Below are positions 11,279 through 19,415 of a stretch of DNA of 33,012 nucleotides, in pieces. A program made the translations under genes and the position numbers. Under the pieces are notes generated by a model, which worked only from the letters and a program-made list of their open reading frames with translations, made no database searches and had not been told where the DNA came from. Source of the stretch: Muribaculaceae bacterium Isolate-104 (HZI) (GTDB lineage Bacteria; Bacteroidota; Bacteroidia; Bacteroidales; Muribaculaceae); the NCBI GenBank assembly GCA_003762715.1, contig RIBJ01000048.1:1-33012 (forward strand), read 5' to 3'. Position 1 is the stretch's first letter. Each line of letters starts with the position of its first letter.

Positions 11279-11842
11279 TTATTTGCCCTGATATAAATAG
11301 CAGTCGGGTTCGTGAGAGTTAAATACTCCTATGGACTGAAGGAAGGCGTGGATTGTGGTAGAGCCGACAAACTTCATGCCCCGTTTACGCAGGTCGGCTG
11401 ACAGGGCATCTGAAATTGTGGAGGTTGTGGACGTATGGTCGAAAATAGGCTCTTTGGGACAGAAGCCTGAAATATAAGCATCGAACGAACCAAATTCCTC
11501 CTGAATAGACTTGAAAACCGAAGTGTTCGAGATTGCCGCTTTGATTTTGGCTCTGTTACGAATGATTCCGGAAGTGGACATAAGTTCGTCAACCTTTATT
11601 TCATCGTAAGCGAGTATAGCATCGCGGTCAAAGCCATCGAAAGCTGCGCGGAACGTCTCTCGCTTGTTAAGCACACACTCCCATGACAGCCCCGCTTGAA
11701 AGCACTCCAGAATAAGCAGTTCCAACAACTTTGAATCATCGTGAACCGGCTGTCCCCATTCCTCATCGTGGTATTTTATATAGAGCGGATTTTTAGGATT
11801 CGCCCAAAAGCACCGTTTCATTTGTTTCTGTCGTTCTTTCAT
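11279..11842 (-). CDS. tag: DNA-3-methyladenine glycosylase I (Tag)
   Basis: This is a 187-residue protein with the Tag signature: CFWANPKNPLYIKYHDEEWG at the N-terminus and LECFQAGLSWECVLNKRETF. It removes 3-methyladenine from alkylated DNA, the first step of base excision repair. The zinc-binding set is visible: the Cys and His in the N-terminal block and His-x3-Cys in NSHEPDC near the end. If translation began at the internal Met at residue 8, the first Cys would be residue 4, as in E. coli Tag. The annotated ATG overlaps the YjbR stop (ATGA), which favours translational coupling. It is part of the long minus-strand run; a repair enzyme as mobile cargo is reasonable next to RecD2. Confidence 0.95.
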   Translation of the reverse strand: MKERQKQMKRCFWANPKNPLYIKYHDEEWGQPVHDDSKLLELLILECFQAGLSWECVLNKRETFRAAFDGFDRDAILAYDEIKVDELMSTSGIIRNRAKIKAAISNTSVFKSIQEEFGSFDAYISGFCPKEPIFDHTSTTSTISDALSADLRKRGMKFVGSTTIHAFLQSIGVFNSHEPDCYLYQGK

Positions 11843-12213
11843 AAAGTATCCAATAATTCTGTGAGACCAAACTGGGTCTGTATCTTCTTTGGGAGTTTCT
11901 TAGCTGTCTGACAATAGGAATGATAAATAAGCTGTTCTTGAAGTTTATCCGGCACATCACCGTAAAAATCCACAGAGATCCAATGACGTTTGTTCATATG
12001 GTAGCCGGGGCGTATTCCTGAAAATCTGTCACACAACTCCACTCCATAATCAGGAGCGACTTTGAGATTATAAAAATCCCACTGTCCGTCAAGGGCCATA
12101 AGACAAAACATTCTCCCGCCAATCTCCATAGCGAGAGTGTCCGGACCGAACGGACACTTTTCGGTGGCAAATGGTAATGAAAGACAATATTCCCGTACTT
12201 TCTCTATATTCAT
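11839..12213 (-). CDS. MmcQ/YjbR family protein
   Basis: This is a 124-residue protein with the family pattern: MNIEKVREYCLSLPFATEKCPFGPDTLAMEIGG split over the first 33 residues, then LKVAPDYGVEL, GYHMNKRHWISVDF and LIYHSYCQTAKKLPKK. YjbR proteins have a CyaY-like fold and are proposed to bind DNA, but the role is not established. Both ends overlap the neighbouring genes by four bases (tag and the small membrane protein), so it is tightly coupled within the operon. YjbR-type genes are often found near DNA repair genes. Confidence 0.88.
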   Translation of the reverse strand: MNIEKVREYCLSLPFATEKCPFGPDTLAMEIGGRMFCLMALDGQWDFYNLKVAPDYGVELCDRFSGIRPGYHMNKRHWISVDFYGDVPDKLQEQLIYHSYCQTAKKLPKKIQTQFGLTELLDTL

Positions 12214-12443
12214 TTTCGTAGTTTATTGATGATTGCAATCGCGAAGTGAACGAATATGCCATAAACCATAGTTGCCAGTATAGCCATCCCTTCATTGATT
12301 ATGATGATGTGCGACAAGGGCATAGACCATTCCGGTTGCTCTTGATGGAACGCCGCGACAATGGCGCATACCGAGAGGACGATGAAAACAACTATCATCG
12401 ACAACGGTGCGAATCCCAATTTATATCTGCCTATCTGTATCAT
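12210..12443 (-). CDS. Small two-helix membrane protein
   Basis: This 77-residue protein has two hydrophobic segments, about residues 13-32 (APLSMIVVFIVLSVCAIVAA) and 45-70 (IIIINEGMAILATMVYGIFV), and a short Lys/Arg-rich tail. I do not recognise a family. It overlaps the META lipoprotein stop-to-start by four bases upstream and yjbR downstream, so it is translated as part of the run. It is likely an inner-membrane protein. Confidence 0.65.
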   Translation of the reverse strand: MIQIGRYKLGFAPLSMIVVFIVLSVCAIVAAFHQEQPEWSMPLSHIIIINEGMAILATMVYGIFVHFAIAIINKLRK

Positions 12444-12922
12444 TTTATCTCTATCGGAGCCTTGCGAAGTACGATGTATTCCGACGGATTGCGGCTGTCG
12501 AGACGTGCGATGGAATCATTCTGAATATAGACCGTGGCGATATTCGGGAGAATCCTGCGAATTGCATCTTCGGTAGCCATGTTGTCGCAGGCCATTTCGG
12601 TCATCATGCCGTCACCGAGTGTGATCGAATCACCTTTGACCGTGTAAGAGCCGGAGAATGTGTTGCAGTTGGTCTGGATAAAGTAAGTGCTGTCCTCGAA
12701 AACGATATACTGACGCACTCCGGGTACTTTCTCCGACGGGCGTACATAATCGGAGTCACTGAAAACGATATTTTCCAGATACCACTGACCATGTACGTCC
12801 ACATTCGCAACAGTCTCTTTCTGCTGATTGTCGGCAGTCTCCTTATTTTCCTTGTTACCTCCGCATGATGCGGTGAGTATTGCCAGCGCCGTGGCTACCG
12901 ACAGAATTGATTTTCTTGTCAT
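12440..12922 (-). CDS. META-domain lipoprotein (HslJ-like)
   Basis: This 160-residue protein has a lipobox (LTASC, Cys20) after a short signal peptide, followed by a Lys/Glu/Gln linker. The mature part matches the META/HslJ fold: VHGQWYLENIVF, then QTNCNTFSGSYTVKGDSITL and MTEMACDNMATEDAIRRILP. Such proteins are anchored lipoproteins linked in some bacteria to envelope stress or novobiocin tolerance; the substrate is unknown. It overlaps the genes on both sides by four bases. The acidic residues after the Cys are absent, so export to the outer membrane surface cannot be judged. Confidence 0.85.
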   Translation of the reverse strand: MTRKSILSVATALAILTASCGGNKENKETADNQQKETVANVDVHGQWYLENIVFSDSDYVRPSEKVPGVRQYIVFEDSTYFIQTNCNTFSGSYTVKGDSITLGDGMMTEMACDNMATEDAIRRILPNIATVYIQNDSIARLDSRNPSEYIVLRKAPIEIK

Positions 12923-13419
12923 TGATTAATTATTTCGTTTATTGCATTGACCATTTTGGGAGTATCCTTGCAGCCGAGCATATATTTCTTGCCGTTTTTA
13001 AGCGTTACGAGGAAGCAGTCGGAGGCTTTGCCGTAATAGGCGAAATACTTGCCAAGGTCTTTCTCCGAGAACCAGCCATACCATCCGAACCATCCGCCGC
13101 TGCCGCAGATTCGTTTTGCGCCCATAGTCGGAGCGCACAGCTTGACATTCGCAATCTCTGTCAATGGAATTGATTTGATTTTCAAGGACCTGTTGATGTT
13201 CAGGCTTTCATTATCCAACGAAATGGATAATGGCATATAGCATAAAGCTGACAGGAACAAGACCGCGACAGCAACTCCCCATAACCATACTGCAATATCA
13301 TTATCAGCTATTTTTAAGCAGCAAATGAACATGCCGCAGATAAAAGCGGTTGTCAGAGATGTTATAATCCAGCAATAAGAGCTGAGTTCCACCCGCTGTT
13401 TGATTGTCGTTCCTTTCAT
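12919..13419 (-). CDS. Membrane protein with bacterial PH-like domain
   Basis: This 166-residue protein has two transmembrane segments at about residues 15-36 and 43-63. A C-terminal PH-like beta domain of about 95 residues follows (LSISLDNESLNINRSLKIKS, IPLTEIANVKL, YFAYYGKASDCFLVTLKNGK, ending in a helix TPKMVNAINEIIN). This organisation is common in bacterial PH-domain proteins of unknown function. A Trp/Gly-rich loop (GSGGWFGWYGWFS) is notable. It overlaps the META lipoprotein gene by four bases and follows the DKNYY gene by 2 bases. Confidence 0.75.
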   Translation of the reverse strand: MKGTTIKQRVELSSYCWIITSLTTAFICGMFICCLKIADNDIAVWLWGVAVAVLFLSALCYMPLSISLDNESLNINRSLKIKSIPLTEIANVKLCAPTMGAKRICGSGGWFGWYGWFSEKDLGKYFAYYGKASDCFLVTLKNGKKYMLGCKDTPKMVNAINEIINQ

Positions 13420-13421
13420 AT

Positions 13422-14042
13422 TCAGTCAATTTTTCTTCCAAAATAGTAAGTATTCCAAGTATCCTTGGCATAGCCGTCACGAAGCACCTTGAAACCCTCA
13501 GGGGAAGCCCCTTCAATCTTAACTGCGTCGAAATACACGCTCCAAGTATCTTTGGCGTAACCGTCACTGAGTACCTTAAAACTGTCTGATGACGCTCCGT
13601 TGATTTTCTTGCCGTCGAAATAAACATTCCATGTATCTTTGGCATAACAATCGGAAAGGACATCAAAACTATCAGAGGATGCGCCATCTATCTTGCAACC
13701 GTCATAATAGACGTTCCACGTGTCTTTGGCGTAGCCGTAGCCCAATACCTTGAATGAGTTGCTTGAAGCCCCGTCCATTTTTGCGCCACAATAATAGACG
13801 CTCCATGTATCCTTGGCATAACCGTCGCGCAGTATGGAGAACCCCGAAGCCGAAGCGCCCTTGATTTCTCTGTCATCAAAAAAGACCTTATTTTCACTGA
13901 CGAAGTATGGCGAACGATGATGTCGGCCTCGATGCTCATAACATGGTCTGTCTTCGTGATGACTGTCGCACCGTTGCTGAGCTGATGCGACTGAAGCCGA
14001 CAGACTTGCGACCATAGTTAATATAAAAAGAATCTTTCTCAT
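13422..14042 (-). CDS. DKNYY-type repeat protein, secreted
   Basis: This 206-residue protein starts at 14042 (MRKILFILTMVASLSASVASAQ is a clear signal peptide when read from there; the longer frame upstream overlaps the rhodanese gene). A His/Arg-rich linker follows. Residues 59-203 are five tandem 29-residue repeats with the pattern K-I-x-G-A-S-S-x-S-F-K-V-L-x-x-G-Y-A-K-D-T-W-x-V-Y-Y-x-G. This is the DKNYY family, whose members are envelope proteins of unknown function. The repeats are alike at DNA level (87-bp unit), so copy number may vary between strains. It lies in the minus-strand cargo run. Confidence 0.88.
   Translation of the reverse strand: MRKILFILTMVASLSASVASAQQRCDSHHEDRPCYEHRGRHHRSPYFVSENKVFFDDREIKGASASGFSILRDGYAKDTWSVYYCGAKMDGASSNSFKVLGYGYAKDTWNVYYDGCKIDGASSDSFDVLSDCYAKDTWNVYFDGKKINGASSDSFKVLSDGYAKDTWSVYFDAVKIEGASPEGFKVLRDGYAKDTWNTYYFGRKID
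13434..13868 (-). repeat. Five tandem 87-bp repeats inside the DKNYY gene
   Basis: The unit is 29 codons and recurs in exact 87-base register (for example TCCAAGTATC at 13454 and 13541). The most conserved stretch encodes GYAKDTW. Because the unit is a multiple of three, gain or loss of units keeps the frame. Confidence 0.85.
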
Positions 14043-14080
14043 TGCAGTTTTCTTTATTAGACTATTCAGACAAGCGAAAG

Positions 14081-14494
14081 TTAATTCTCCTGCTCTGACA
14101 CCACCGGCAGACCGTCCCCCTTCCACTCGATGATACCGCCTTTGAGGTTAACCACCTTGTAACCACAGTTGGTCAGCATCTCGGCTGCGTCCAATGAGCG
14201 GCGACCGCTTCGGCAGTAGACAAGCACGGTAGAATCCTTCGACAAATTTCGCTGAGCCATATCCTTGAAATCATCGGACTGCACATTGATGTTCAACGCT
14301 CCGTCGATATGTCCTTCGGTGTATTCCTGCGGAGTGCGGACATCAACCAGTTGAACCGAATCAGATTTGATTTCTTTTTCAAATTCCAGTGCAGAGACAG
14401 AGACAATATTGTCATTGTGAGTACAACTGGAAGCTTGCATAGCACATGTAGTCATAACTATGAGGTATATAGCCAATTTAATTGATTTAAGCAT
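14081..14494 (-). CDS. Rhodanese-like lipoprotein/periplasmic sulfurtransferase
   Basis: This is a 137-residue single-domain rhodanese. The N-terminal signal ends in a possible lipobox near Cys24 (MQASSCTHND). The rhodanese blocks are clear: QLVDVRTPQEYTEGHIDGALNI, the active-site loop VYCRSGRRS with the catalytic Cys, and GYKVVNLKGGIIEWKG. It transfers sulfane sulfur or handles thiols in the envelope. Its 3' end lies 38 bases upstream of the DKNYY start, and its 5' end is 6 bases from the upstream lipoprotein. A Cys-x5 loop of the CRSGRRS type is typical of GlpE/PspE-like enzymes. Confidence 0.92.
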   Translation of the reverse strand: MLKSIKLAIYLIVMTTCAMQASSCTHNDNIVSVSALEFEKEIKSDSVQLVDVRTPQEYTEGHIDGALNINVQSDDFKDMAQRNLSKDSTVLVYCRSGRRSLDAAEMLTNCGYKVVNLKGGIIEWKGDGLPVVSEQEN

Positions 14495-14500
14495 TTATAT

Positions 14501-15328
14501 TTATCTGATTTGAAATTCAACGTATGCCGTATCGCTCTTCTGAATCGGATATGGAGGATAACTGAATGTCTTGACAAGGCGGTAAGCGGCAGACTTATCA
14601 CTCAGATCATATAGCCATGACTTTACTGTCATTCTGAATGAGCCGTCTGGTTTCAATGAATATCCTATACCATTGAAGCATACCTCAGTTCCCTTTGCCA
14701 AGAGGTCAAGATACTGTTTTGAGTACGGTGCCTGAATCCAGTTTCCTTCATCAGATTTAGTATCTATTCGATACCATTCTCCGGTAGTCAAATCTGCGTT
14801 ACTATTGTTTGTAAATTCCACAACGAGAGAATCCACAGGAATTTTGACCGGGTCAGGGCTGACAATCCTCATTGTCATACCCTCAGCCGTGGCATAGCTC
14901 TTCTGAGGCATTACATACGGAGGCTCAATTTTATCACAGTCGAGAGAATTGTATATTTCAAGTATGAGCTGTTTGTCGGAGCTGTTGATTGAGAAACTGC
15001 CTCTTTCTATACGGCAGTTTACGGTGGGAGCCATGATTACAGAATCCTTGTAAACAAACCCGATACGTTTGCCGATCCTTTGTTCTGTTGCATCTGTCCA
15101 GTCGGAAATTCTATCCTGTTTCAAGATGCCTTGAATAAAGGCAATGTCAGGATCAGTCACTGTATCAAGAGACACTCTTTCAAAATCATTTGTCGTTGCG
15201 ATTGCTTCTCCTTCGATATTATCAGAATTATCCACCGGATACCAACCATTGTCTTGATGTGTGGTCGAGCACGCATAGAGTGTCAGCGATGTGATTGCGA
15301 GTGCAATCAGGTTCTTAACTTTTCCCAT
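14501..15328 (-). CDS. Lipoprotein with C-terminal bacterial Ig-like domain
   Basis: This 275-residue protein has a lipobox (LTLYACSTT, Cys20). The middle contains a compact region (KRIGFVYKDSVIMAPTVNC). The last ~130 residues resemble a Bacteroidetes Ig-like domain (Big_11 type): EGMTMRIVSPDP, DSLVVEFTNNSNADLTTGEWYRI, WIQAPY, GIGYSLKPDGSFRMTVKSWLYDL and YRLVKTFSYP. Such domains often occur beside or fused to envelope sensors and beta-lactamase genes in Bacteroidetes. It is 3 bases downstream of the beta-lactamase, so the two are probably co-translated. The function is not known. Confidence 0.75.
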   Translation of the reverse strand: MGKVKNLIALAITSLTLYACSTTHQDNGWYPVDNSDNIEGEAIATTNDFERVSLDTVTDPDIAFIQGILKQDRISDWTDATEQRIGKRIGFVYKDSVIMAPTVNCRIERGSFSINSSDKQLILEIYNSLDCDKIEPPYVMPQKSYATAEGMTMRIVSPDPVKIPVDSLVVEFTNNSNADLTTGEWYRIDTKSDEGNWIQAPYSKQYLDLLAKGTEVCFNGIGYSLKPDGSFRMTVKSWLYDLSDKSAAYRLVKTFSYPPYPIQKSDTAYVEFQIR

Positions 15329-15331
15329 AAA

Positions 15332-16492
15332 CTATTTGCTACCTATCAACGATTTGAAAACGATTTCCGATATGTCTGCTATAATCTTCGAGGTCTCCGT
15401 CATATCGTAGGCAGAATCAGCGACAAAGACGGCTATTGTATATTGTGTGCCGTTTGGCAGATGGATATAGCCACAGTCGTTTATTGCCGATATTCTGCCT
15501 TCGGGTGTCGGGAATCCGGTCCCGGTCTTATGACCGACAATGGCATTTGTCGCGATAAATGGAGCTGCCAGTCTGTCAAGACCTGTGCGGCATTGTTCCA
15601 GCATGACGGATATATCTGAAAACGATTTTGAACGGTTCTTTATTTCAGTGTCAAATCGGTCGAACAACGTAGCCATAGCCAGCGGTGTAGAACGATTGAG
15701 ATAACTCGTATAGGGGTCTTGGTGCATATTCTGTTCGGATGCGCCTATCGTAATATCCAATTCGCCCGCTACATCTTTCAGTAATGTAGTAGCACAGGCT
15801 GTACCTCCGACTCGTTTCAGCAATAAATCCGCAGCGTTGTTATCACTTTCAATCAACGACCATTCAAGGAGTTCCTTAAAGGACATTTTATACAATCCCG
15901 AGCCATATTTCTTCAGCATCGGGCTATAAGTGTCTTTTATCAAGGCTTTCGGCCCGAAAGCAATACTGTCGTTTAGAGACATTCCGTTTGAATCCACCCA
16001 TTTAGCCACCGCTAATGCCAGCGGAAACTTGAACACACTCATCATCGGAAAATCCTTTGAACCATTCACGCTTACGGTATCCTTGCCGTTGATAATAACC
16101 GCAATACCTATTCGGGCATCTTTATTTTCAACAAATGAAGTCAACTCATTCTGAAGACTACGGATTGAATCCACATAAACATATTCATCCTCTCCGGGAA
16201 TATATAGCTTGAGTTTTACGTCAAGCCGTTCATTTTCTACTTTTATGGTATCACTGACAGTTCCTACATACGAAAACACCAAAGCATCACCTTTCACAGC
16301 CTTGACTGTGTAATGCCCGGTCTCATCTCCCACAAATGTTTTACCATCCGACAATCTCATGATAAACGGATGAACGAGGACAGGATTATCACCTTCACAA
16401 GAAACAAGCCCTGAAACTTCTATGGAAGTTTGCTTCGTTCTGCAGGAAGTGAATGCCAGTGCCAATATGATTAGTAAAAATAACTTCTTCAT
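15332..16492 (-). CDS. Class A (A2-like) beta-lactamase lipoprotein with N-terminal carboxypeptidase-regulatory-like domain
   Basis: I start this 386-residue protein at 16492, where MKKLFLLIILALAFTSC gives a lipobox at Cys17; the ATG overlaps the recD2 stop by one base. Residues of about 24-97 look like a carboxypeptidase-regulatory/TonB-plug-type beta-sandwich (VSGLVSCEG, GDETGHYTVKAVKGDALVFSYVG, KVENERLDVKLKLY). The beta-lactamase domain follows. Ser152-x-x-Lys155 (SVFK), Ser216-Asp217-Asn218, Glu253 (SEQNM, the place of Glu166) and Lys322-Thr-Gly (HKTG) are all present, so it should hydrolyse beta-lactams. ECRTG-like EQCRTGLDR and STPLAMATLF match the CfxA/CepA branch of Bacteroidetes. The extra domain is unusual for that branch. 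A serine-hydrolase with another role cannot be excluded. Confidence 0.88.
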   Translation of the reverse strand: MKKLFLLIILALAFTSCRTKQTSIEVSGLVSCEGDNPVLVHPFIMRLSDGKTFVGDETGHYTVKAVKGDALVFSYVGTVSDTIKVENERLDVKLKLYIPGEDEYVYVDSIRSLQNELTSFVENKDARIGIAVIINGKDTVSVNGSKDFPMMSVFKFPLALAVAKWVDSNGMSLNDSIAFGPKALIKDTYSPMLKKYGSGLYKMSFKELLEWSLIESDNNAADLLLKRVGGTACATTLLKDVAGELDITIGASEQNMHQDPYTSYLNRSTPLAMATLFDRFDTEIKNRSKSFSDISVMLEQCRTGLDRLAAPFIATNAIVGHKTGTGFPTPEGRISAINDCGYIHLPNGTQYTIAVFVADSAYDMTETSKIIADISEIVFKSLIGSK

Positions 16493-18624
16493 TATATATC
16501 GTTTAGCCGCTCTTTCAGCTTGGTGTTGCGCTTGGAGACGGTGTTTTGTTTTATGGCGTATGCGAGGGCTTTGGTGGTGCCTACGAGTACGCATATTTTC
16601 TTGGCGCGGGTTATGCCGGTGTAGATGAGGTTGCGCTGGAGCATAACGAAGTGTTTCATCGTCACAGGCATCACCACAACCGGAAACTCCGAGCCTTGGC
16701 TCTTGTGAATTGTGACGGCGTATGCTAATACAATCTCGTCAAGCTCGGTTATGTCGTATTCTACAAGGCGGCTGTCGAATGTGACGGTCAGAGTCCGTTC
16801 GTTGGCATCGACAGCGGTGATATAGCCGATGTCGCCGTTGAATACGTTCTTGTCGTAGTTATTGCGAATCTGCATCACCTTGTCGCCCTGTCGGAAAGTA
16901 TATCCGCCACGTGCAAGTGACGGCCCCGACGGATTAAGCGCGTTTTGCAGTTCAATGTTGAGATTGCCGGCTCCGACTGTGCCGCGTTGCATTGGGGTCA
17001 ATACTTGAATCTCTTTTGCCGGATAGCCGTATTTCTTCGGCAGACGGTCGCGCACGAGTCCGATAATCAGCTTGACAATATCATCGGCATCCTCCTGACC
17101 GATGAAGAAGAAATCTGTGTCAAGACCGTTTTTGATATTCGGAAACTGCCCGGCGTTTATAGCATGGGCGTTCATAACTATTCGGCTCGACTGTGCCTGA
17201 CGGAAGATGCGAGTGAGCCTGACAACCGGGATCTGTTGGGAGTCTATGATGTCGCGCAACACATTACCTGCCCCGACACTCGGCAACTGGTCGATGTCGC
17301 CCACGAGTATCAGACGCATATTCGATGGAATGGCTTTCATCAGATTGTAGAATAGGAGAATGTCAATCATAGAACATTCATCCACAATCAGTGCGTCACC
17401 ATCCAGAGGATTCTCGTCATTGCGTTTGTATCCGTCCATCGGGTTGTATTCCAACAGTCGGTGGATAGTCTTTGCCTCCATTCCGGTGGCTTCAGTCATT
17501 CGCTTGGCGGCCCGACCGGTGGGAGCGGCAAGAAGAATGCTCATGTGCCGGGCTTTGAAGGCTTCGATTATCCCTTGTGTTGTGGTAGTCTTGCCTGTTC
17601 CCGGTCCGCCTGTCAGCACCATCACTTTTGAATCAAGAGCCTTTTGGATTGCCGCCTGTTGCACGTCGTCATAGACTATGCCGCCCGGCTTAGCGCCATA
17701 TTCAGCCTTCGGTTCTGCCGCAATGTCCGCATTGAACAAAGAGGTGTCGGAAAGCAAGGACTGCAACCGCTTTGCGGAACCATTCTCAGCATGGTAGAAT
17801 GGAGGCAGATATATTACCTCGTTGTCCAAGACAACATCGTTGGTTTCAATCATCGAAGCGAGGGCCTGACGTACCGGCGATTCCTCAGCGTCCAGCAATT
17901 TGACAGCGGCATCAACTAATTGCTCCGGCTCGGCATAGACGTGTCCTTCCTCGGCAAGTTCGTTGAGGGTATATAGTATTCCGCTGCGGCAACGGCGAGG
18001 GTCGTTCTTCTCATAGCCCATCTTGGAGGCTATACCGTCGGCGGTCTTGAAGCCGATACCCCAGATGTCATCGGCAAGCTGATAGGGATTTTCTTTTACC
18101 TTGGCAATGGATTCCTTCTCGTATTTGCGATAAATCTTGGCGGCGAAAGCGGTGCTGACACCATAGCCCTGAAGGAACACCATTACTTCCTTGATGTCTT
18201 TCTGTTTCTCCCAGCTTTCGCGTATTTTCTCCATCCGTTTCCGACCAAGACGGGGAACTTCGAGCAACCGCTCGATGTCGTTCTCTATAACATCTATCGT
18301 TTCGAGACCAAAACGATTGACAATGGCTTTTGCATATATCGGACCTATACCTTTAATCAGACCGCTGCCCAAATATTTCTCAATGCCGTAAATTGTAGCG
18401 GGCATTACTTCCATCCATGACTGTGCAACAAACTGCTGACCGTATCTCGGATCAACACGCCAGTCTCCGTCAACGAGAAGGACGCTACCAACGGGTACGT
18501 CGAGCAACGAACCGGTCAGGGTCACGAGATTGTCATATCCCTTGACCTTGACTTTCATCACCGACCAGCCGTTTCCCTGATTCTGGTAAGTGATATGCTC
18601 GACAACACACCGCAGTTTAACCAT
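16492..18624 (-). CDS. recD2: RecD2-family SF1B DNA helicase
   Basis: This is a 710-residue helicase. The N-terminal OB-like part (residues 1-75) and helix-hairpin-helix region (LIKGIGPIYAKAIVNRFG, EVPRLGRKRMEKI) are typical of RecD2 and absent from RecBCD RecD. Helicase motifs follow: Walker A GGPGTGKT at 339-346, Walker B VDECSMID near 414-421, QLPSVGAGNVL, RLTRIFRQ, and the C-terminal YAVTIHKSQGSEF motif. It should unwind DNA 5' to 3' and take part in repair or replication restart. RecD2 is usually chromosomal and single-copy; here it lies in a cargo run, overlapping the ExoIII-like gene by 8 bases and the beta-lactamase by one base. Confidence 0.93.
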   Translation of the reverse strand: MVKLRCVVEHITYQNQGNGWSVMKVKVKGYDNLVTLTGSLLDVPVGSVLLVDGDWRVDPRYGQQFVAQSWMEVMPATIYGIEKYLGSGLIKGIGPIYAKAIVNRFGLETIDVIENDIERLLEVPRLGRKRMEKIRESWEKQKDIKEVMVFLQGYGVSTAFAAKIYRKYEKESIAKVKENPYQLADDIWGIGFKTADGIASKMGYEKNDPRRCRSGILYTLNELAEEGHVYAEPEQLVDAAVKLLDAEESPVRQALASMIETNDVVLDNEVIYLPPFYHAENGSAKRLQSLLSDTSLFNADIAAEPKAEYGAKPGGIVYDDVQQAAIQKALDSKVMVLTGGPGTGKTTTTQGIIEAFKARHMSILLAAPTGRAAKRMTEATGMEAKTIHRLLEYNPMDGYKRNDENPLDGDALIVDECSMIDILLFYNLMKAIPSNMRLILVGDIDQLPSVGAGNVLRDIIDSQQIPVVRLTRIFRQAQSSRIVMNAHAINAGQFPNIKNGLDTDFFFIGQEDADDIVKLIIGLVRDRLPKKYGYPAKEIQVLTPMQRGTVGAGNLNIELQNALNPSGPSLARGGYTFRQGDKVMQIRNNYDKNVFNGDIGYITAVDANERTLTVTFDSRLVEYDITELDEIVLAYAVTIHKSQGSEFPVVVMPVTMKHFVMLQRNLIYTGITRAKKICVLVGTTKALAYAIKQNTVSKRNTKLKERLNDI

Positions 18625-19405
18625 GTTCGTTCAGCGTGAGAATTATGGGCGCACTCTGACCCGTTCCGAAGTCTGTCAGCACATCGCAATCAATAACGTC
18701 AGGCAATAATGAACGACTAATGAGGAAATAATCAATGCGGTTTCCTATACCTAAAAATCTGAAATTGCCATAAAAGGAAGGTTTCCGTTCTTCCGGGTGT
18801 ATTGAACGGAAAGCGTCGACCAGATTGGACTCTGACAACAAAGCATCGAATGCCTCTCTTTCCCATTGAGAGAAACAGGGCCGATTCTGAATGTATTTGT
18901 CCTCAAAGGTATCTTTATCCGTGTGTACGATATTCATATCTCCGCAGATGATAATTGGCAATTTCCCTGACAGTTCAACTATAAGTTTACGAAACCGCTC
19001 GTCCCACACCTTGCGATATTCTTCTGCGCCTTCAAGTTGAGGATTGGCAAAAGGCACATAAGTATTGGCAAGGTTAAAGTGTCCACAATCATATACCTGA
19101 AGATGCCCTTCGGCACTCAATAGCGGAGTCAATATGCGTTTGGGCATAGAGTCAAGTTGCAGAATCGGCTCGATTCCCTCCTTGATTCTTGTGTATATCA
19201 TGACCCCACTCATAGAACCATAATCATCGAATGTGAACAACGAGTGATACCCCGGAATCGTAAATTTGTCGAGAGATGTCTTGTTCCTGACTTTTTGAAG
19301 ACAAATATAGTCGGGATTATATGCTTCAGCGAGTTGTTTCAGTTCGTCGTAACGTCTGCCGATGCTGTTTATATTCCAGCTGATAATGGTAGTCTTGTTT
19401 GACAT
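18617..19405 (-). CDS. ExoIII-like endonuclease/exonuclease/phosphatase protein with altered active site
   Basis: This 262-residue protein has the ExoIII/AP-endonuclease layout: SWNINSI with Asn11, NTYVPFA with Tyr116, GDMNI with Asp156 and Asn158, and NRIDYFLIS with Asp225. Two essential positions differ. The metal-binding Glu of LQE is Lys38 (CLQKVRNK, codon AAA). The SDHxP motif that supplies the catalytic His and its Asp near the C-terminus reads GQSAP at 249-253. The protein therefore probably lacks normal nuclease activity, although the fold and DNA-binding frame seem intact over the full length. It overlaps recD2 by 8 bases and follows a TetR gene by 10 bases. It may be a structural partner for RecD2, or an inactive enzyme on the way to loss. 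Confidence 0.85.
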   Translation of the reverse strand: MSNKTTIISWNINSIGRRYDELKQLAEAYNPDYICLQKVRNKTSLDKFTIPGYHSLFTFDDYGSMSGVMIYTRIKEGIEPILQLDSMPKRILTPLLSAEGHLQVYDCGHFNLANTYVPFANPQLEGAEEYRKVWDERFRKLIVELSGKLPIIICGDMNIVHTDKDTFEDKYIQNRPCFSQWEREAFDALLSESNLVDAFRSIHPEERKPSFYGNFRFLGIGNRIDYFLISRSLLPDVIDCDVLTDFGTGQSAPIILTLNEHG

Positions 19406-19415
19406 GGCACCTTTG

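Noticed and set aside
13434-13868. CRISPR-like repeat array
   Set aside because: The 87-bp units are contiguous without spacers and encode a protein repeat (DKNYY). No cas genes occur in the window.
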